Part shown: piece by piece, positions 1-6,571 of the stretch
Numbering within the stretch: position 1 is the first letter of the stretch
Layout of the letters: each line of letters starts with the position of its first letter
NCBI RefSeq assembly: GCF_030697375.1
Contig: NZ_JAUYQD010000033.1
Span: 1 to 64,000, forward strand
Source of the DNA: Rhodoferax sp.
GTDB lineage: Bacteria > Pseudomonadota > Gammaproteobacteria > Burkholderiales > Burkholderiaceae_C
DNA: 64,000 bases
Direction: 5' to 3'
Position numbers and translations under genes: made by a program
Notes under the pieces: model-generated
Databases searched by the model: none
The model's input: the letters and a program-made list of their open reading frames with translations, nothing else
What the model was told of the DNA's origin: nothing

Positions 1-534
1 GCGCAGGAGTTGGAAGAAATTTCTCCGGGCCTGATTGAAGAGACGCCGGACTACGCAGAGGTAGAAGTCGAACCGGCACGTACCGAAACCCGTACCGTGC
101 AGCGCCAGAAAGTAGAGCAGCGTGAGTCTGTGCGCTACGAGACAACGCTGATAGACGGGCAATGGCGCAAGCTGCCAATCACCACGACGGTGGACCACCC
201 GCTGTTTGAAGACCACCCGCTGTTCGATGAGGAAGGTGCGGCGCTGATGGAAGTGGCCGAGCCTGAGCATGTGGAAGTGCTGGACGACAAAGGCAACGTA
301 ATCCAGCCGTTCAAGGCTGCTGTTTACCGCCAGGCGACCCACCGTGTGCCTGTCATGGAGGACGTGCAGGAAACCATAGAGGTGCCCGCAAAAGTCGAGC
401 GCCAGGCCACTGGCGAGGTCACAAAGTCGGTCAAGTATTCGGTGTTTGTGCCCATGCTCATCAAAGCCATGCAGGAGCAACAGGCGCAGTTCGACGCACT
501 GGTAAAGCGCATCACTTTACTGGAGGCCGCATGA
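1..534 (+). CDS. Phage tail fibre/tail spike C-terminal part (peptidase S74 chaperone-like), 5' end outside window
   Basis: The reading frame is open from base 1, so only the C-terminal 177 residues are present. The visible part opens with AQELEEISPGLIEE, which resembles the chaperone of endosialidase (peptidase S74) signature, usually of the form AQEVEEVLPELV. It ends in a helical stretch (VPMLIKAMQEQQAQFDALVKRI) typical of that domain's C-terminal coiled coil. In this family the domain helps the fibre trimerise and is often cleaved off. A TTG near base 10 could be read as a start, but the homology-like signature runs through it. The next ORF overlaps its stop (ATGA at 531). Confidence 0.7.
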   Translation, partial: AQELEEISPGLIEETPDYAEVEVEPARTETRTVQRQKVEQRESVRYETTLIDGQWRKLPITTTVDHPLFEDHPLFDEEGAALMEVAEPEHVEVLDDKGNVIQPFKAAVYRQATHRVPVMEDVQETIEVPAKVERQATGEVTKSVKYSVFVPMLIKAMQEQQAQFDALVKRITLLEAA

Positions 535-632
535 AGCGCTCAAAGCAGGAATTCCGGGAAGACGTGATTCTCGCCGTCATCATTTTCATTGTCTTATCAG
601 TTGGACTGGGAGCATACGCATGGCTTCACTGA
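531..632 (+). CDS. Small single-span membrane protein of the prophage (33 aa)
   Basis: This short ORF starts at an ATGA overlap with the tail-fibre stop and ends 13 bases inside the next gene, so it sits in a tight translationally coupled run. The peptide begins with charged MKRSKQEFREDV and continues as one hydrophobic helix (ILAVIIFIVLSVGLGAYAW). Small single-span proteins are common near phage lysis cassettes and can act as holin or antiholin partners. No function can be assigned from sequence alone. The close overlaps and the clean membrane segment argue that it is real. Confidence 0.5.
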   Translation: MKRSKQEFREDVILAVIIFIVLSVGLGAYAWLH

Positions 633-1078
633 CAAAAGTGCTCATGGCTCTGGCCGGGGCGTTGCAGGTCACGATTTACACCGACAAGCTGCCGCCCGCC
701 GCTGGCGGCGCAGCCAATGCGTTTGTGGTGCGCATTCGTCCAAAATACCGGGGCGACGCGGGCATCCATGCCCATGAGACGGTGCACGTATCTCAGTTTT
801 GGGGCGTGTCCGTACTGTCCTGCGTGGCTCTGTATGCAGTCTGCTACCTGGCGCACTGGTCGGCAGTCTATGTAGTCCTGGGTCTGGCTGTACACAGCCT
901 GCTTTATGCCGTGGTGCCTGCGTACAGGCTGCGGTCCGAGGTGCAGGCCTACGCCGAGCAGCTACGCCACTACCCCGACGACCGCACAGATCTGTTTGCG
1001 GAGTACATCGCGCAGGGCTACCGTCTGGACATCTCGCCAGCTCAAGCCGCAGCCATGCTTCGGCGGAGGGCGAGCTGA
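620..1078 (+). CDS. Prophage membrane protein with an HExxH zinc-protease-like motif (152 aa)
   Basis: The motif HAHETVHVSQFW (about residues 50-61) contains HETVH, the HExxH zinc-binding and catalytic signature of many metallopeptidases. It is followed by two hydrophobic stretches (about residues 61-82 and 83-100) that look like membrane helices. A further acidic region near residues 112-135 could give a third metal ligand. The start overlaps the preceding small ORF, and a rho-independent terminator follows at 1120-1145. It lies just before the lysis genes of the prophage. A lysis or capsid-processing role is possible but unproven. HExxH alone is weak evidence of catalysis. Confidence 0.55.
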   Translation: MASLTKVLMALAGALQVTIYTDKLPPAAGGAANAFVVRIRPKYRGDAGIHAHETVHVSQFWGVSVLSCVALYAVCYLAHWSAVYVVLGLAVHSLLYAVVPAYRLRSEVQAYAEQLRHYPDDRTDLFAEYIAQGYRLDISPAQAAAMLRRRAS

Positions 1079-1119
1079 TCGGAATCAGCCTGCTCACCAA
1101 GCCCCCATCACAACAAGCC

Positions 1120-1145
1120 AGCCGCCACAGAGCGGCTTTTTTTTA
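1120..1145 (+). terminator. Rho-independent terminator
   Basis: A 6-bp perfect stem AGCCGC/GCGGCT (1120-1125 and 1132-1137) with a CACAGA loop is followed by a run of T. It separates the tail-fibre group from the lysis cassette. The downstream ORF begins at 1172, after the T-run. Confidence 0.85.
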
Positions 1146-1171
1146 TGTCCATTCAAACCCCGAGGAATTGC

Positions 1172-1516
1172 ATGTCTGACCCATCAACCCCCAAGACCAA
1201 ACTGCCAGTGCCCTACGCAGGCCCCGAGCGCCGCGCGGAAATGCGAATCTGGCGTGAAAAAGTGGACCGCCGCCTTGACGACGGTTCCGCCACCATGCGC
1301 CACCTGCGTGCCGAACTGGAGGAAAACACCAAGGCAACAATACAGGTGCAGTCCGACACAAGTGAGCTGGTCAGCCTGCTGCAGAGCTTCAAAGGCGCAT
1401 TCAAGGTGTTTGACCTAGTGGGCCGGGCAGCCAAGCCGCTGAGCTACATCGCCATGGCCTGCAGCGCCCTGTGGGGGCTAATCGCCGTGGTGAAGGGCGG
1501 GGGGGCTCCCAAATGA
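1172..1516 (+). CDS. Putative phage holin-like protein (114 aa)
   Basis: The start chosen is ATG 1172 because a GAGGAA ribosome-binding site lies just upstream (about 1162); an in-frame ATG at 1145 overlaps the terminator T-run. Residues 10-75 are hydrophilic, rich in Arg and Glu, and probably helical (PERRAEMRIWREKVDRRL...). One hydrophobic segment, PLSYIAMACSALWGLIAVV, lies near the C-terminus and is followed by KGGGAPK. Its position directly before the lysozyme, with an ATGA stop-start overlap, suggests a holin or lysis accessory role. The family is not recognised with certainty. Confidence 0.55.
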   Translation: MSDPSTPKTKLPVPYAGPERRAEMRIWREKVDRRLDDGSATMRHLRAELEENTKATIQVQSDTSELVSLLQSFKGAFKVFDLVGRAAKPLSYIAMACSALWGLIAVVKGGGAPK

Positions 1517-1998
1517 GCGAAGCACTCAAACGCCGCGCCATCGCGGCCGCTCTGGCCACGGCCATCGCCATTCCCGCCGAAGGCCTGCGCAGAGTGGCCT
1601 ACTACGACCCGCCGGGCATCCTCACTGTCTGCCGTGGCCACACCGGCCCGGACGTGCAAAAGGGCAGGGTGTACAGCCTGGCCGAGTGCAATGCACTGCT
1701 GACCAAAGACATGGCCAAGGCTATCGACCAGGTGGACGCCTGCGCGCCTGGTCTGCCACCTCACGTGCTAGCGGCTTTTGGCGATGCCGTGTTTAACGCG
1801 GGCCCCACCATCGCGTGCAGCACCACAAAGAGCACGGCCGCGCGCCTGCTGCAGGCTGGTGACATCACCGGAGCATGCCACCAGTTGCCCCGCTGGGATA
1901 AGGCCCGTGTGCTGGGCGTGATGGTGCCCTTGCCGGGATTGACTACACGCCGTGCCGAGGAAAAGCACCTGTGCCTGACCGGAGAGCTACCAGCATGA
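1513..1998 (+). CDS. Phage lysozyme (GH24, T4-type endolysin), probably SAR-type
   Basis: This endolysin hydrolyses peptidoglycan at the end of the lytic cycle. The GH24 catalytic triad spacing is exact: E23, D32 and T38 (E-x8-D-x5-T, as E11/D20/T26 in T4 lysozyme) within the run from PAEGLRR to ILTVCRGHTG. Residues 9-22 are a weakly hydrophobic Ala-rich stretch (AIAAALATAIAIPA), typical of a signal-arrest-release anchor. That would send it through the Sec system and release it on membrane depolarisation. At 161 residues it has the normal family length. It overlaps the holin-like gene upstream and Rz downstream by ATGA. Confidence 0.9.
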   Translation: MSEALKRRAIAAALATAIAIPAEGLRRVAYYDPPGILTVCRGHTGPDVQKGRVYSLAECNALLTKDMAKAIDQVDACAPGLPPHVLAAFGDAVFNAGPTIACSTTKSTAARLLQAGDITGACHQLPRWDKARVLGVMVPLPGLTTRRAEEKHLCLTGELPA

Positions 1999-2519
1999 GC
2001 CCCTTCAAAATCGACTTCATCCTGGTGATCTCGCTGCTGGTGCTGCTCTTTTTGGGAGAGCAATACATCGAGGGGCGCGGCTACGACCGCGCCAAGGCCG
2101 AAGACCGGGCCTCAATCGAGAAGGTCAAGCGCGAGGCGGCCAACACGCTGGCCGGCGAGATCCAAAAAACCCGCAAGGCCGAGCAGGCCCTGCAAGCCAT
2201 CACCAACACCCAAGACTTGAAGGATGCAAACCATGCAAAAACTGTCGCAGATCTGTCTGATCGTCTTCGCCGCATCGCCGGCCCTGCTGGGCGGTTGCGC
2301 GACCCGCACGCCACTGGATGTGGGAGCGGTGGTAGTAGCACCCCGGGTGCAGATCCCGGCGCCCCCGGTGATCGTCCAGCAGACGGTGCCGAAGCCAGTG
2401 GGCTACTTTCAGCAGAGCTTTCTGGACTACTTCGGGGGCGACTCCGGGAAGCCGACGAAATCAACACCGCCTACATCAGCTGCCGTGCAGACGTCTACAC
2501 AGTAAGAGCGCAGAACTAA
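1995..2519 (+). CDS. Rz-like i-spanin (inner-membrane lysis protein)
   Basis: The start is ATG 1995, overlapping the lysozyme stop as ATGA. The protein (174 aa) has an N-terminal transmembrane helix (IDFILVISLLVLLFLGEQYI), then a long helical coiled-coil region rich in Lys, Glu and Ala (about residues 30-90). The Gly/Pro/Ala-rich stretch beyond about residue 100 coincides with the embedded Rz1 gene and is probably shaped by it. Rz proteins pair with the outer-membrane lipoprotein Rz1 to fuse the membranes in the last step of lysis in Gram-negative hosts. The nested second frame is strong supporting evidence. Confidence 0.88.
   Translation: MSPFKIDFILVISLLVLLFLGEQYIEGRGYDRAKAEDRASIEKVKREAANTLAGEIQKTRKAEQALQAITNTQDLKDANHAKTVADLSDRLRRIAGPAGRLRDPHATGCGSGGSSTPGADPGAPGDRPADGAEASGLLSAELSGLLRGRLREADEINTAYISCRADVYTVRAQN
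2224..2505 (+). CDS. Rz1-like o-spanin lipoprotein, nested inside Rz in the +1 frame
   Basis: This ORF lies entirely inside Rz in another frame, the classic Rz/Rz1 arrangement. It has a signal peptide (MQKLSQICLIVFAASPALL) followed by the lipobox LLGGC, then a proline-rich mature part (RVQIPAPPVIVQQTVPKPVG). All three are Rz1 hallmarks. Start codons at 2224 and 2233 are both possible; starting at 2233 gives the cleaner signal peptide. It is predicted to sit in the outer membrane and bind the Rz C-terminus across the periplasm. Confidence 0.85.
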   Translation: MQTMQKLSQICLIVFAASPALLGGCATRTPLDVGAVVVAPRVQIPAPPVIVQQTVPKPVGYFQQSFLDYFGGDSGKPTKSTPPTSAAVQTSTQ

Positions 2520-2526
2520 GTTTCCC

Positions 2527-2549
2527 GTCTTTACACCTGGTGTAAAGAC
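2527..2549. promoter_or_regulatory. 23-bp perfect palindrome, possible operator
   Basis: Arms GTCTTTACACC and GGTGTAAAGAC flank a single central T. No T-run follows and the loop is too short for an efficient terminator, so a dimeric repressor or activator site is more likely. It lies in the 147-bp gap between the lysis genes and the methylase gene. A second short palindrome, CCTCCCGGGAGG, lies at about 2634-2645, just before the methylase start. Confidence 0.45.
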
Positions 2550-2652
2550 AGAGCGACCGGCCAAGGTGCGTCAACACCCAAACCAGCCGCTAATCCACAG
2601 AACGCGCCTGTGAGCCAGCCAAGGCCCTGCCACCTCCCGGGAGGCGGGCCTA

Positions 2653-3471
2653 GTGTATCAACCCCCACTGGACCTACTCACAACCATGGCATCCCCCATC
2701 ATCCCCTGGCTCGGCGGCAAACGCCGTCTGGCCGACATCATCATCCCGCGCTTCCCACGGCACACCTGCTACGTCGAGGTATTTGCAGGCGGCGCGGCCC
2801 TCTACTTTTTACGGCAACCGGCTGAAGTCGAAGTCATCAACGACGTCAATGGCGACGTCGTCAACCTCTACCGCGTGGTGCAAAACCATTTGGAAGAGTT
2901 CGTACGCCAGTTCAAATGGGCGCTCAGCAGCCGCGAGATCTTCAAGTGGACCCAGATCACGCCCTCAGAGACTCTGACCGACATACAGCGGGCCGCCCGG
3001 TTCTATTACCTGCAGCACCAGGCCTTTGGCGGCCGTGTGCAGGGGCAAAGCTGGGGCACCGCCACCACCGCCCCGGCTGTGAACCTTTTGCGCATTGAGG
3101 AGTCACTGAGCATGGCCCACTTGCGCCTGGCCAGCGCCTACATCGAGCGCCTGGACTGGAAGGAGTGCATACGTCGGTACGACCGGCCGCACAGCTTCTT
3201 CTACATGGACCCGCCGTATTGGGAAACCGAAGGCTACGGCGTGCCGTTCCCCTGGGCCGAGTACGAAGCCATGGCCGAGATCATGCGCAAGATGAAAGGC
3301 AAGGCCATGCTGAGCATCAACGACCACCCGGACATTCGCCGCTGCTTTGCTGGTTTTCACACCGAGGAAGTACCGATCAAGTACACAGTGGGAGGCGGGC
3401 AGGGCGTGGATCGAATCGAGCTGATCATCAGCAGTTGGGATGTGGCCAGCCAGCCCGTTGGACTGTTTTGA
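2653..3471 (+). CDS. Phage DNA adenine methyltransferase (Dam-like, N6-adenine)
   Basis: Transfers methyl from S-adenosylmethionine to adenine N6 in DNA. The AdoMet-binding start PWLGGKRRLAD (about residues 18-28), the EVFAGGAALYF motif (about residues 42-52) and the catalytic DPPYWETEGYG motif (about residues 189-199) match the D12 class/Dam family. Length (272 aa) is normal. GTG 2653 has a GGGAGG site upstream, but an ATG at 2686 (MASPIIPWLGG) would match the usual family start more closely, so the true start is uncertain. In phages these enzymes protect against host restriction. No restriction partner is nearby. Confidence 0.88.
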   Translation: MYQPPLDLLTTMASPIIPWLGGKRRLADIIIPRFPRHTCYVEVFAGGAALYFLRQPAEVEVINDVNGDVVNLYRVVQNHLEEFVRQFKWALSSREIFKWTQITPSETLTDIQRAARFYYLQHQAFGGRVQGQSWGTATTAPAVNLLRIEESLSMAHLRLASAYIERLDWKECIRRYDRPHSFFYMDPPYWETEGYGVPFPWAEYEAMAEIMRKMKGKAMLSINDHPDIRRCFAGFHTEEVPIKYTVGGGQGVDRIELIISSWDVASQPVGLF

Positions 3472-3569
3472 TGTCAGACCACGGCGTGGGGACACTCGCG
3501 CCAGGCGTTGACTTCCGTGGCCACCAGAGCGGTACTGGTGGCACAACAAGCAATTTTCCCCGGCAAACC

Positions 3570-3767
3570 ATGAAAACACCTACTCCCGCCCAACGCGACT
3601 ACGCAGCCCGCCAAGTCCGCGCAAAAGCACTCTTGGCATCCATCGGCACGGCGCTGGAAGCACATGCAAAAAAGATCGCTGGCCAGCCCGAAAATTGGGC
3701 GTTTACCGGTGACTTGAGTGCTGTTGAGGATCGGCTGCAGGAGCTTTTGGAGTACTTTGGCAAATGA
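3570..3767 (+). CDS. Small hypothetical prophage protein (65 aa)
   Basis: The peptide MKTPTPAQRDYAARQVRAK... is helical and charged, with the likely core TPAQRDYAARQVRAKALLAS to LQELLEYFG. Translation could instead start at ATG 3471, which overlaps the methylase stop and adds 33 low-complexity residues. I prefer 3570 because the ordered region begins there. It overlaps the next small gene by ATGA. No family is recognised. The tight spacing suggests an accessory gene of the prophage. Confidence 0.5.
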   Translation: MKTPTPAQRDYAARQVRAKALLASIGTALEAHAKKIAGQPENWAFTGDLSAVEDRLQELLEYFGK

Positions 3768-3934
3768 CCACCGAAGCCAACATCCTGGAGCAAATCGCTC
3801 GAAAACACCTCGGCCTTGAAACGCTGGAGGAGCGCAAATCAGATCGACTGGATTTTCATGATTTGGCTGTTTGGTCCATTGAGGCTGCGTTGAAAGCGGC
3901 CTTTGAGGCTGGCCGGTCAGCGTCCGCAACTTGA
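3764..3934 (+). CDS. Small DUF6900-like protein (56 aa)
   Basis: This short ORF overlaps the preceding stop (ATGA at 3764). The peptide contains ILEQIARKHLGLETLEERKS and DFHDLAVWSIEAALKAAFEA, which I recognise as the pattern of DUF6900, a small family frequent on plasmids, integrative elements and phages. It is probably a single-domain helical protein. Its biochemical role is unknown. It is the last coding region of the prophage before the attachment site. The family name is from memory and was not checked. Confidence 0.6.
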   Translation: MTTEANILEQIARKHLGLETLEERKSDRLDFHDLAVWSIEAALKAAFEAGRSASAT

Positions 3935-4043
3935 TGTGTATCTATATAGTGTGTGTGCCGATCTATAGACATGCTCTCATAACGGGTCGGCTACAATCCG
4001 CCAGCACAGCATTGAGGTGCCTGTTTTGTAAAGAAAAAGCCTT

Positions 4044-4069
4044 GTAGATAGCTAAATCAATAGCAGCGC
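4044..4069. repeat. Comamonadaceae-type short intergenic repeat (degenerate copy)
   Basis: The segment GTAGATAGCTAAATCAATAG with its flanks resembles the reverse complement of the GCTATTnnnTTTAGTAGCTG repeat seen elsewhere in this window (14455, 56650, 63883). It lies in the 168-bp non-coding stretch between the last prophage ORF and the tRNA-Cys fragment, in which I see nothing else. Confidence 0.45.
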
Positions 4070-4102
4070 CATAAGCTGTTGATTTATATAAGTGTTTTCC
4101 CA

Positions 4103-4146
4103 TTGCAAATCCGGTTAGTCCGGTTCGACTCCGGACCGCGCCTCCA
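4103..4146 (+). other. 3' fragment of a tRNA-Cys gene (prophage attachment site)
   Basis: The 44 nt match the 3' part of tRNA-Cys(GCA): anticodon loop TTGCAAA, the 3' anticodon strand, a short variable region, the T-arm (CCGGTTCGACTCCGG) and the acceptor end CCGCGCC-T-CCA. The sequence before the anticodon loop does not form the D-arm or the 5' acceptor GGCGCGG, so this cannot be a working tRNA. Phages that integrate in tRNA genes leave such a displaced 3' end at one attachment site. The intact copy should lie at the other prophage end, outside the window. Confidence 0.8.
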
Positions 4147-4161
4147 GAAAATTCTGGTCTT

Positions 4162-4201
4162 AAATGCCTTGTTAACGACTGTTGACGAGGCATTTTTGTT
4201 T
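4162..4201 (+). terminator. Rho-independent terminator after the tRNA-Cys fragment
   Basis: An 8-bp stem AAATGCCT/AGGCATTT (4162-4169 and 4188-4195) is followed by TTGTTT. It probably was the terminator of the original tRNA-Cys gene. Confidence 0.65.
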
Positions 4202-4226
4202 AACACATGCTGTGCTCGCTCATAAT
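4199..4226 (+). promoter_or_regulatory. Possible sigma-70 promoter of tRNA-Leu
   Basis: A TTTAAC/TTAACA -35-like element at about 4199-4205 and a CATAAT -10 element at 4221-4226 precede the tRNA by 11 nt. The exact -35 register is uncertain (15-16 nt spacing). Confidence 0.45.
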
Positions 4227-4237
4227 AGCGGGACAGT

Positions 4238-4330
4238 GCCCGAGTGGTGAAATAGGTAGACACATCGGACTTAAAATCCGCCGCTTCGTGAATAACGGGC
4301 GTACCGGTTCGATTCCGGTCTCGGGCACCA
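4238..4330 (+). tRNA. tRNA-Leu (anticodon UAA)
   Basis: Acceptor strands GCCCGAG and CTCGGGC pair fully and are followed by A and an encoded CCA. The anticodon loop CTTAAAA gives UAA. A long variable arm, as expected for a class II leucine tRNA, lies between the anticodon stem and the T-arm (CCGGTTCGATTCCGG). Length with CCA is 93 nt. Confidence 0.95.
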
Positions 4331-4504
4331 ATTGATAGTTTCGGGCTTTGTCAGCGTCACTGATGCCTAAACTAATACAAAGGAGGTCACTTTGAAACAT
4401 GACGGTACTTTTGATGGTACTTTTCAAATTAACCTTGAGAACCCCAGTTTCTATGAGGCTGGTTGACTTCCAATTGGTCTTGCTCTCTCTCCTACACTTG
4501 TCCT

Positions 4505-5131
4505 ATGCCACGCTATAACGCCCCTTTTGAAATTCACGTTCACGGACAGATTCCACTGCGTAAGGACGTCAAGTTTGAACAGCTTCAGGACGCACTCAAA
4601 CCGATGTGGAAATACGCGGGTGCACGCTCATTGTCCGACGCATCCAGCAGTTCTTATGAAGACGAACCCGGCATCAAATTCGATGCCCATGAGCACTTGC
4701 TGCAAATGTGCTGGACGGTTGCTGGCGATGAGGATTTTCGGCAGACCTTGGACGAAGTTTGCATGAATCTGAATGAACTCGCGGACGCGGGGGCGGCCAT
4801 TGAAATCACGTTCTACGACGCTGACTTTGATGAAGAAGAGGGCGCCCCCGATGGTGAATCGCGGGATGATTTTATGATGTTGTTTGTGGGGCCTAACCCT
4901 GCAGCCATTATGCAGGTGCAGCGGGATTTGCTCGTTCAAGATGTTGTGAACATGATGGAGCGCCATTTTGATGGCGCGGAACTCGGTGGTGTGGTGGCAG
5001 AGATCGATAAGCTTTTTGCCAAGAGGTTTGATGCACTGGTCAGCTCATTGGAAATTGGCAAACCACCGCGTGGATCTGGTGGCCATGGGGGGGGGCACGG
5101 TGGCGGGAGAAAGCCCCGTCATTTGCATTAA
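4505..5131 (+). CDS. DUF6806-like conserved protein (208 aa)
   Basis: The protein starts MPRYNAPFEIHVHGQ and runs to an unusual Gly/His-rich tail (GSGGHGGGHGGGRKPRHLH). The middle is rich in Asp and Glu (about residues 105-130, DADFDEEEGAPDGESRDD). I recognise it as a conserved protein of Comamonadaceae, probably the DUF6806 family, of unknown function. The His/Gly tail could bind metal ions, but that is a guess. It follows tRNA-Leu with a 174-bp gap in which no other feature is clear. It stands alone on its strand, with the HD-GYP gene 117 bp downstream. Confidence 0.75.
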   Translation: MPRYNAPFEIHVHGQIPLRKDVKFEQLQDALKPMWKYAGARSLSDASSSSYEDEPGIKFDAHEHLLQMCWTVAGDEDFRQTLDEVCMNLNELADAGAAIEITFYDADFDEEEGAPDGESRDDFMMLFVGPNPAAIMQVQRDLLVQDVVNMMERHFDGAELGGVVAEIDKLFAKRFDALVSSLEIGKPPRGSGGHGGGHGGGRKPRHLH

Positions 5132-5247
5132 ATTTGCAATGCTTGGGTTGCTTTACGGGTCGAGTCGTAAACTAATGTGAGCCTAACTTCGCGGCAGGAA
5201 AGATTTGTTTTCTTGGTGCATGCAGAGCTTAGGCAAGCAAAATAAAT

Positions 5248-6486
5248 ATGCTCAAGAAAATCAACGTTGATCAGTTGACCGTTGGCATGCATCTCAAGGA
5301 GTTCTGCGGCTCCTGGATGGAGCATCCCTTCTGGCGTACAGGTTTTGTCATTGTTGACGCCAAAGATATCGACAGTATTCTCACCAGCAGTATCAAAGAG
5401 GTATGGATTGATTGCGGCAAAGGATTAGACATTGCGGAGGGGCAAACTGCGGTGTCGGCTGCAGAATCCGATGCGCAAGTGGACGCTGAGTTGCAGAAAA
5501 TTCAAGTTTCCGCCCGCGAAGTTGCGCCGGTGGCGGCTGCGGTCGAAATTGAGCGGGCCGCCAAAATTTGTTTCCAATCCAAGCAGGCCGTGATTTCCAT
5601 GTTTGAGGAAGCACGCATGGGCAAAGCGGTAGACACCGGTGGTGCCCAAAAGCTGGTGGAGGAGATTACCGATTCGGTTGCGCGTAATCCCGGTGCCCTT
5701 ATTAGTTTGGCCCGGCTTAAAACGGCCGATGACTACACCTACATGCATTCCGTGGCGGTGTGCGCCATGATGGTGGCATTGGCCAAACAACTGGGTTTGG
5801 GTGAGGAAGAAACGCGCTCGGCCGGGTTGGCTGGCTTGATGCACGATTTGGGCAAGGCCATGATGCCCATGGAAGTGCTGAACAAGCCGGGCAAACTCAC
5901 CGATGCAGAGTTTTCCATTATCAAGACACACCCGGTGGAGGGCCATCGCCTGTTGCTGACTGGTAGCCATGTGGACCCGATGGTGTTGGACGTGTGCCTG
6001 CACCACCACGAAAAAACCGATGGTTCTGGTTACCCCAAGGGATTGAAGGGGGATGAGATCAGCCTGTTCGCCAAAATGGGGGCGGTGTGTGATGTGTACG
6101 ATGCGATTACATCCAATCGCCCTTATAAGTTGGGCTGGGATCCTGCGGAGTCATTGCGCAGGATGGCGGAATGGGCCAATGGCCACTTTGATGGCCAAGT
6201 GTTTCAGGCCTTTGTTAAAAGCCTGGGCATTTACCCGGTGGGTTCTTTGGTTCGACTCAGTTCAGGCCGCCTGGGGGTGGTGATGGAGCAAACCGGGAAG
6301 TCCTTGACCATGCCCTTGGTCAAGGTGTTTTTTTCCACCAAATCCAATATGCGGATTGTTCCCATCATCATTGACCTGTCCCTGCCAGGAACCGTGGAAA
6401 AAATTGCGGGGAGGGAAGATCCGGCCAAATGGCGATTTCCAGACCTCAATGAGCTGTGGTCTGGTTTGAAAAAAGCCCCTTGGTAA
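5248..6486 (+). CDS. HD-GYP domain protein with DUF3391 (probable cyclic-di-GMP phosphodiesterase)
   Basis: The N-terminus (KINVDQLTVGMHLKEF...) matches DUF3391. A coiled linker follows, then an HD-GYP domain from about residue 140. Key motifs are LMHDLGKAMMP (the HD pair, near residue 200) and HHHEKTDGSGYPKGLKGDEI (the HHE and GYP elements). HD-GYP enzymes hydrolyse cyclic-di-GMP and so favour motility over biofilm. At 412 aa the length is normal for this architecture, and the metal ligands visible here are intact, so an active enzyme is likely. No receiver domain is present, so the input is unknown. Confidence 0.9.
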   Translation: MLKKINVDQLTVGMHLKEFCGSWMEHPFWRTGFVIVDAKDIDSILTSSIKEVWIDCGKGLDIAEGQTAVSAAESDAQVDAELQKIQVSAREVAPVAAAVEIERAAKICFQSKQAVISMFEEARMGKAVDTGGAQKLVEEITDSVARNPGALISLARLKTADDYTYMHSVAVCAMMVALAKQLGLGEEETRSAGLAGLMHDLGKAMMPMEVLNKPGKLTDAEFSIIKTHPVEGHRLLLTGSHVDPMVLDVCLHHHEKTDGSGYPKGLKGDEISLFAKMGAVCDVYDAITSNRPYKLGWDPAESLRRMAEWANGHFDGQVFQAFVKSLGIYPVGSLVRLSSGRLGVVMEQTGKSLTMPLVKVFFSTKSNMRIVPIIIDLSLPGTVEKIAGREDPAKWRFPDLNELWSGLKKAPW

Positions 6487-6530
6487 TGAAATAGGCTTGT
6501 AGCCCGCGCAGAATATGCGTAACCAGCTAT

Positions 6531-6564
6531 AAAAAAAGGAGCAACTGCAGTGGGCAGTTGCTCC
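6531..6564 (-). terminator. Rho-independent terminator of the acyl-CoA dehydrogenase operon
   Basis: An 11-bp perfect stem GGAGCAACTGC/GCAGTTGCTCC (6538-6548 and 6554-6564) is flanked by seven A on its left. On the minus strand this reads as hairpin plus T-run, directly after the stop at 6572. Confidence 0.85.
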
Positions 6565-6571
6565 CGCAGTA

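Larger units (their letters stand above)
1..4146. mobile_element. Right end of a prophage, ending at a tRNA-Cys 3' fragment
   Basis: The first 3.9 kb carries a typical late-phage order on one strand: tail-fibre C-terminus, holin-like protein, lysozyme, Rz with embedded Rz1, DNA methylase and two small ORFs. It stops at a 3' fragment of a tRNA-Cys gene (4103-4146), after which ordinary chromosomal genes begin. No integrase or repressor is visible, so the rest of the element must lie to the left of the window. The right boundary is inferred from the tRNA fragment. Whether the prophage is intact cannot be judged here. Confidence 0.85.

Noticed and set aside
2653-3471. Restriction-modification system around the methylase
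   Set aside because: No endonuclease-like gene is adjacent; the neighbours are phage lysis and small genes.
4103-4146. Functional tRNA-Cys gene
   Set aside because: Only the anticodon loop to CCA part is present; no D-arm or 5' acceptor strand lies upstream.
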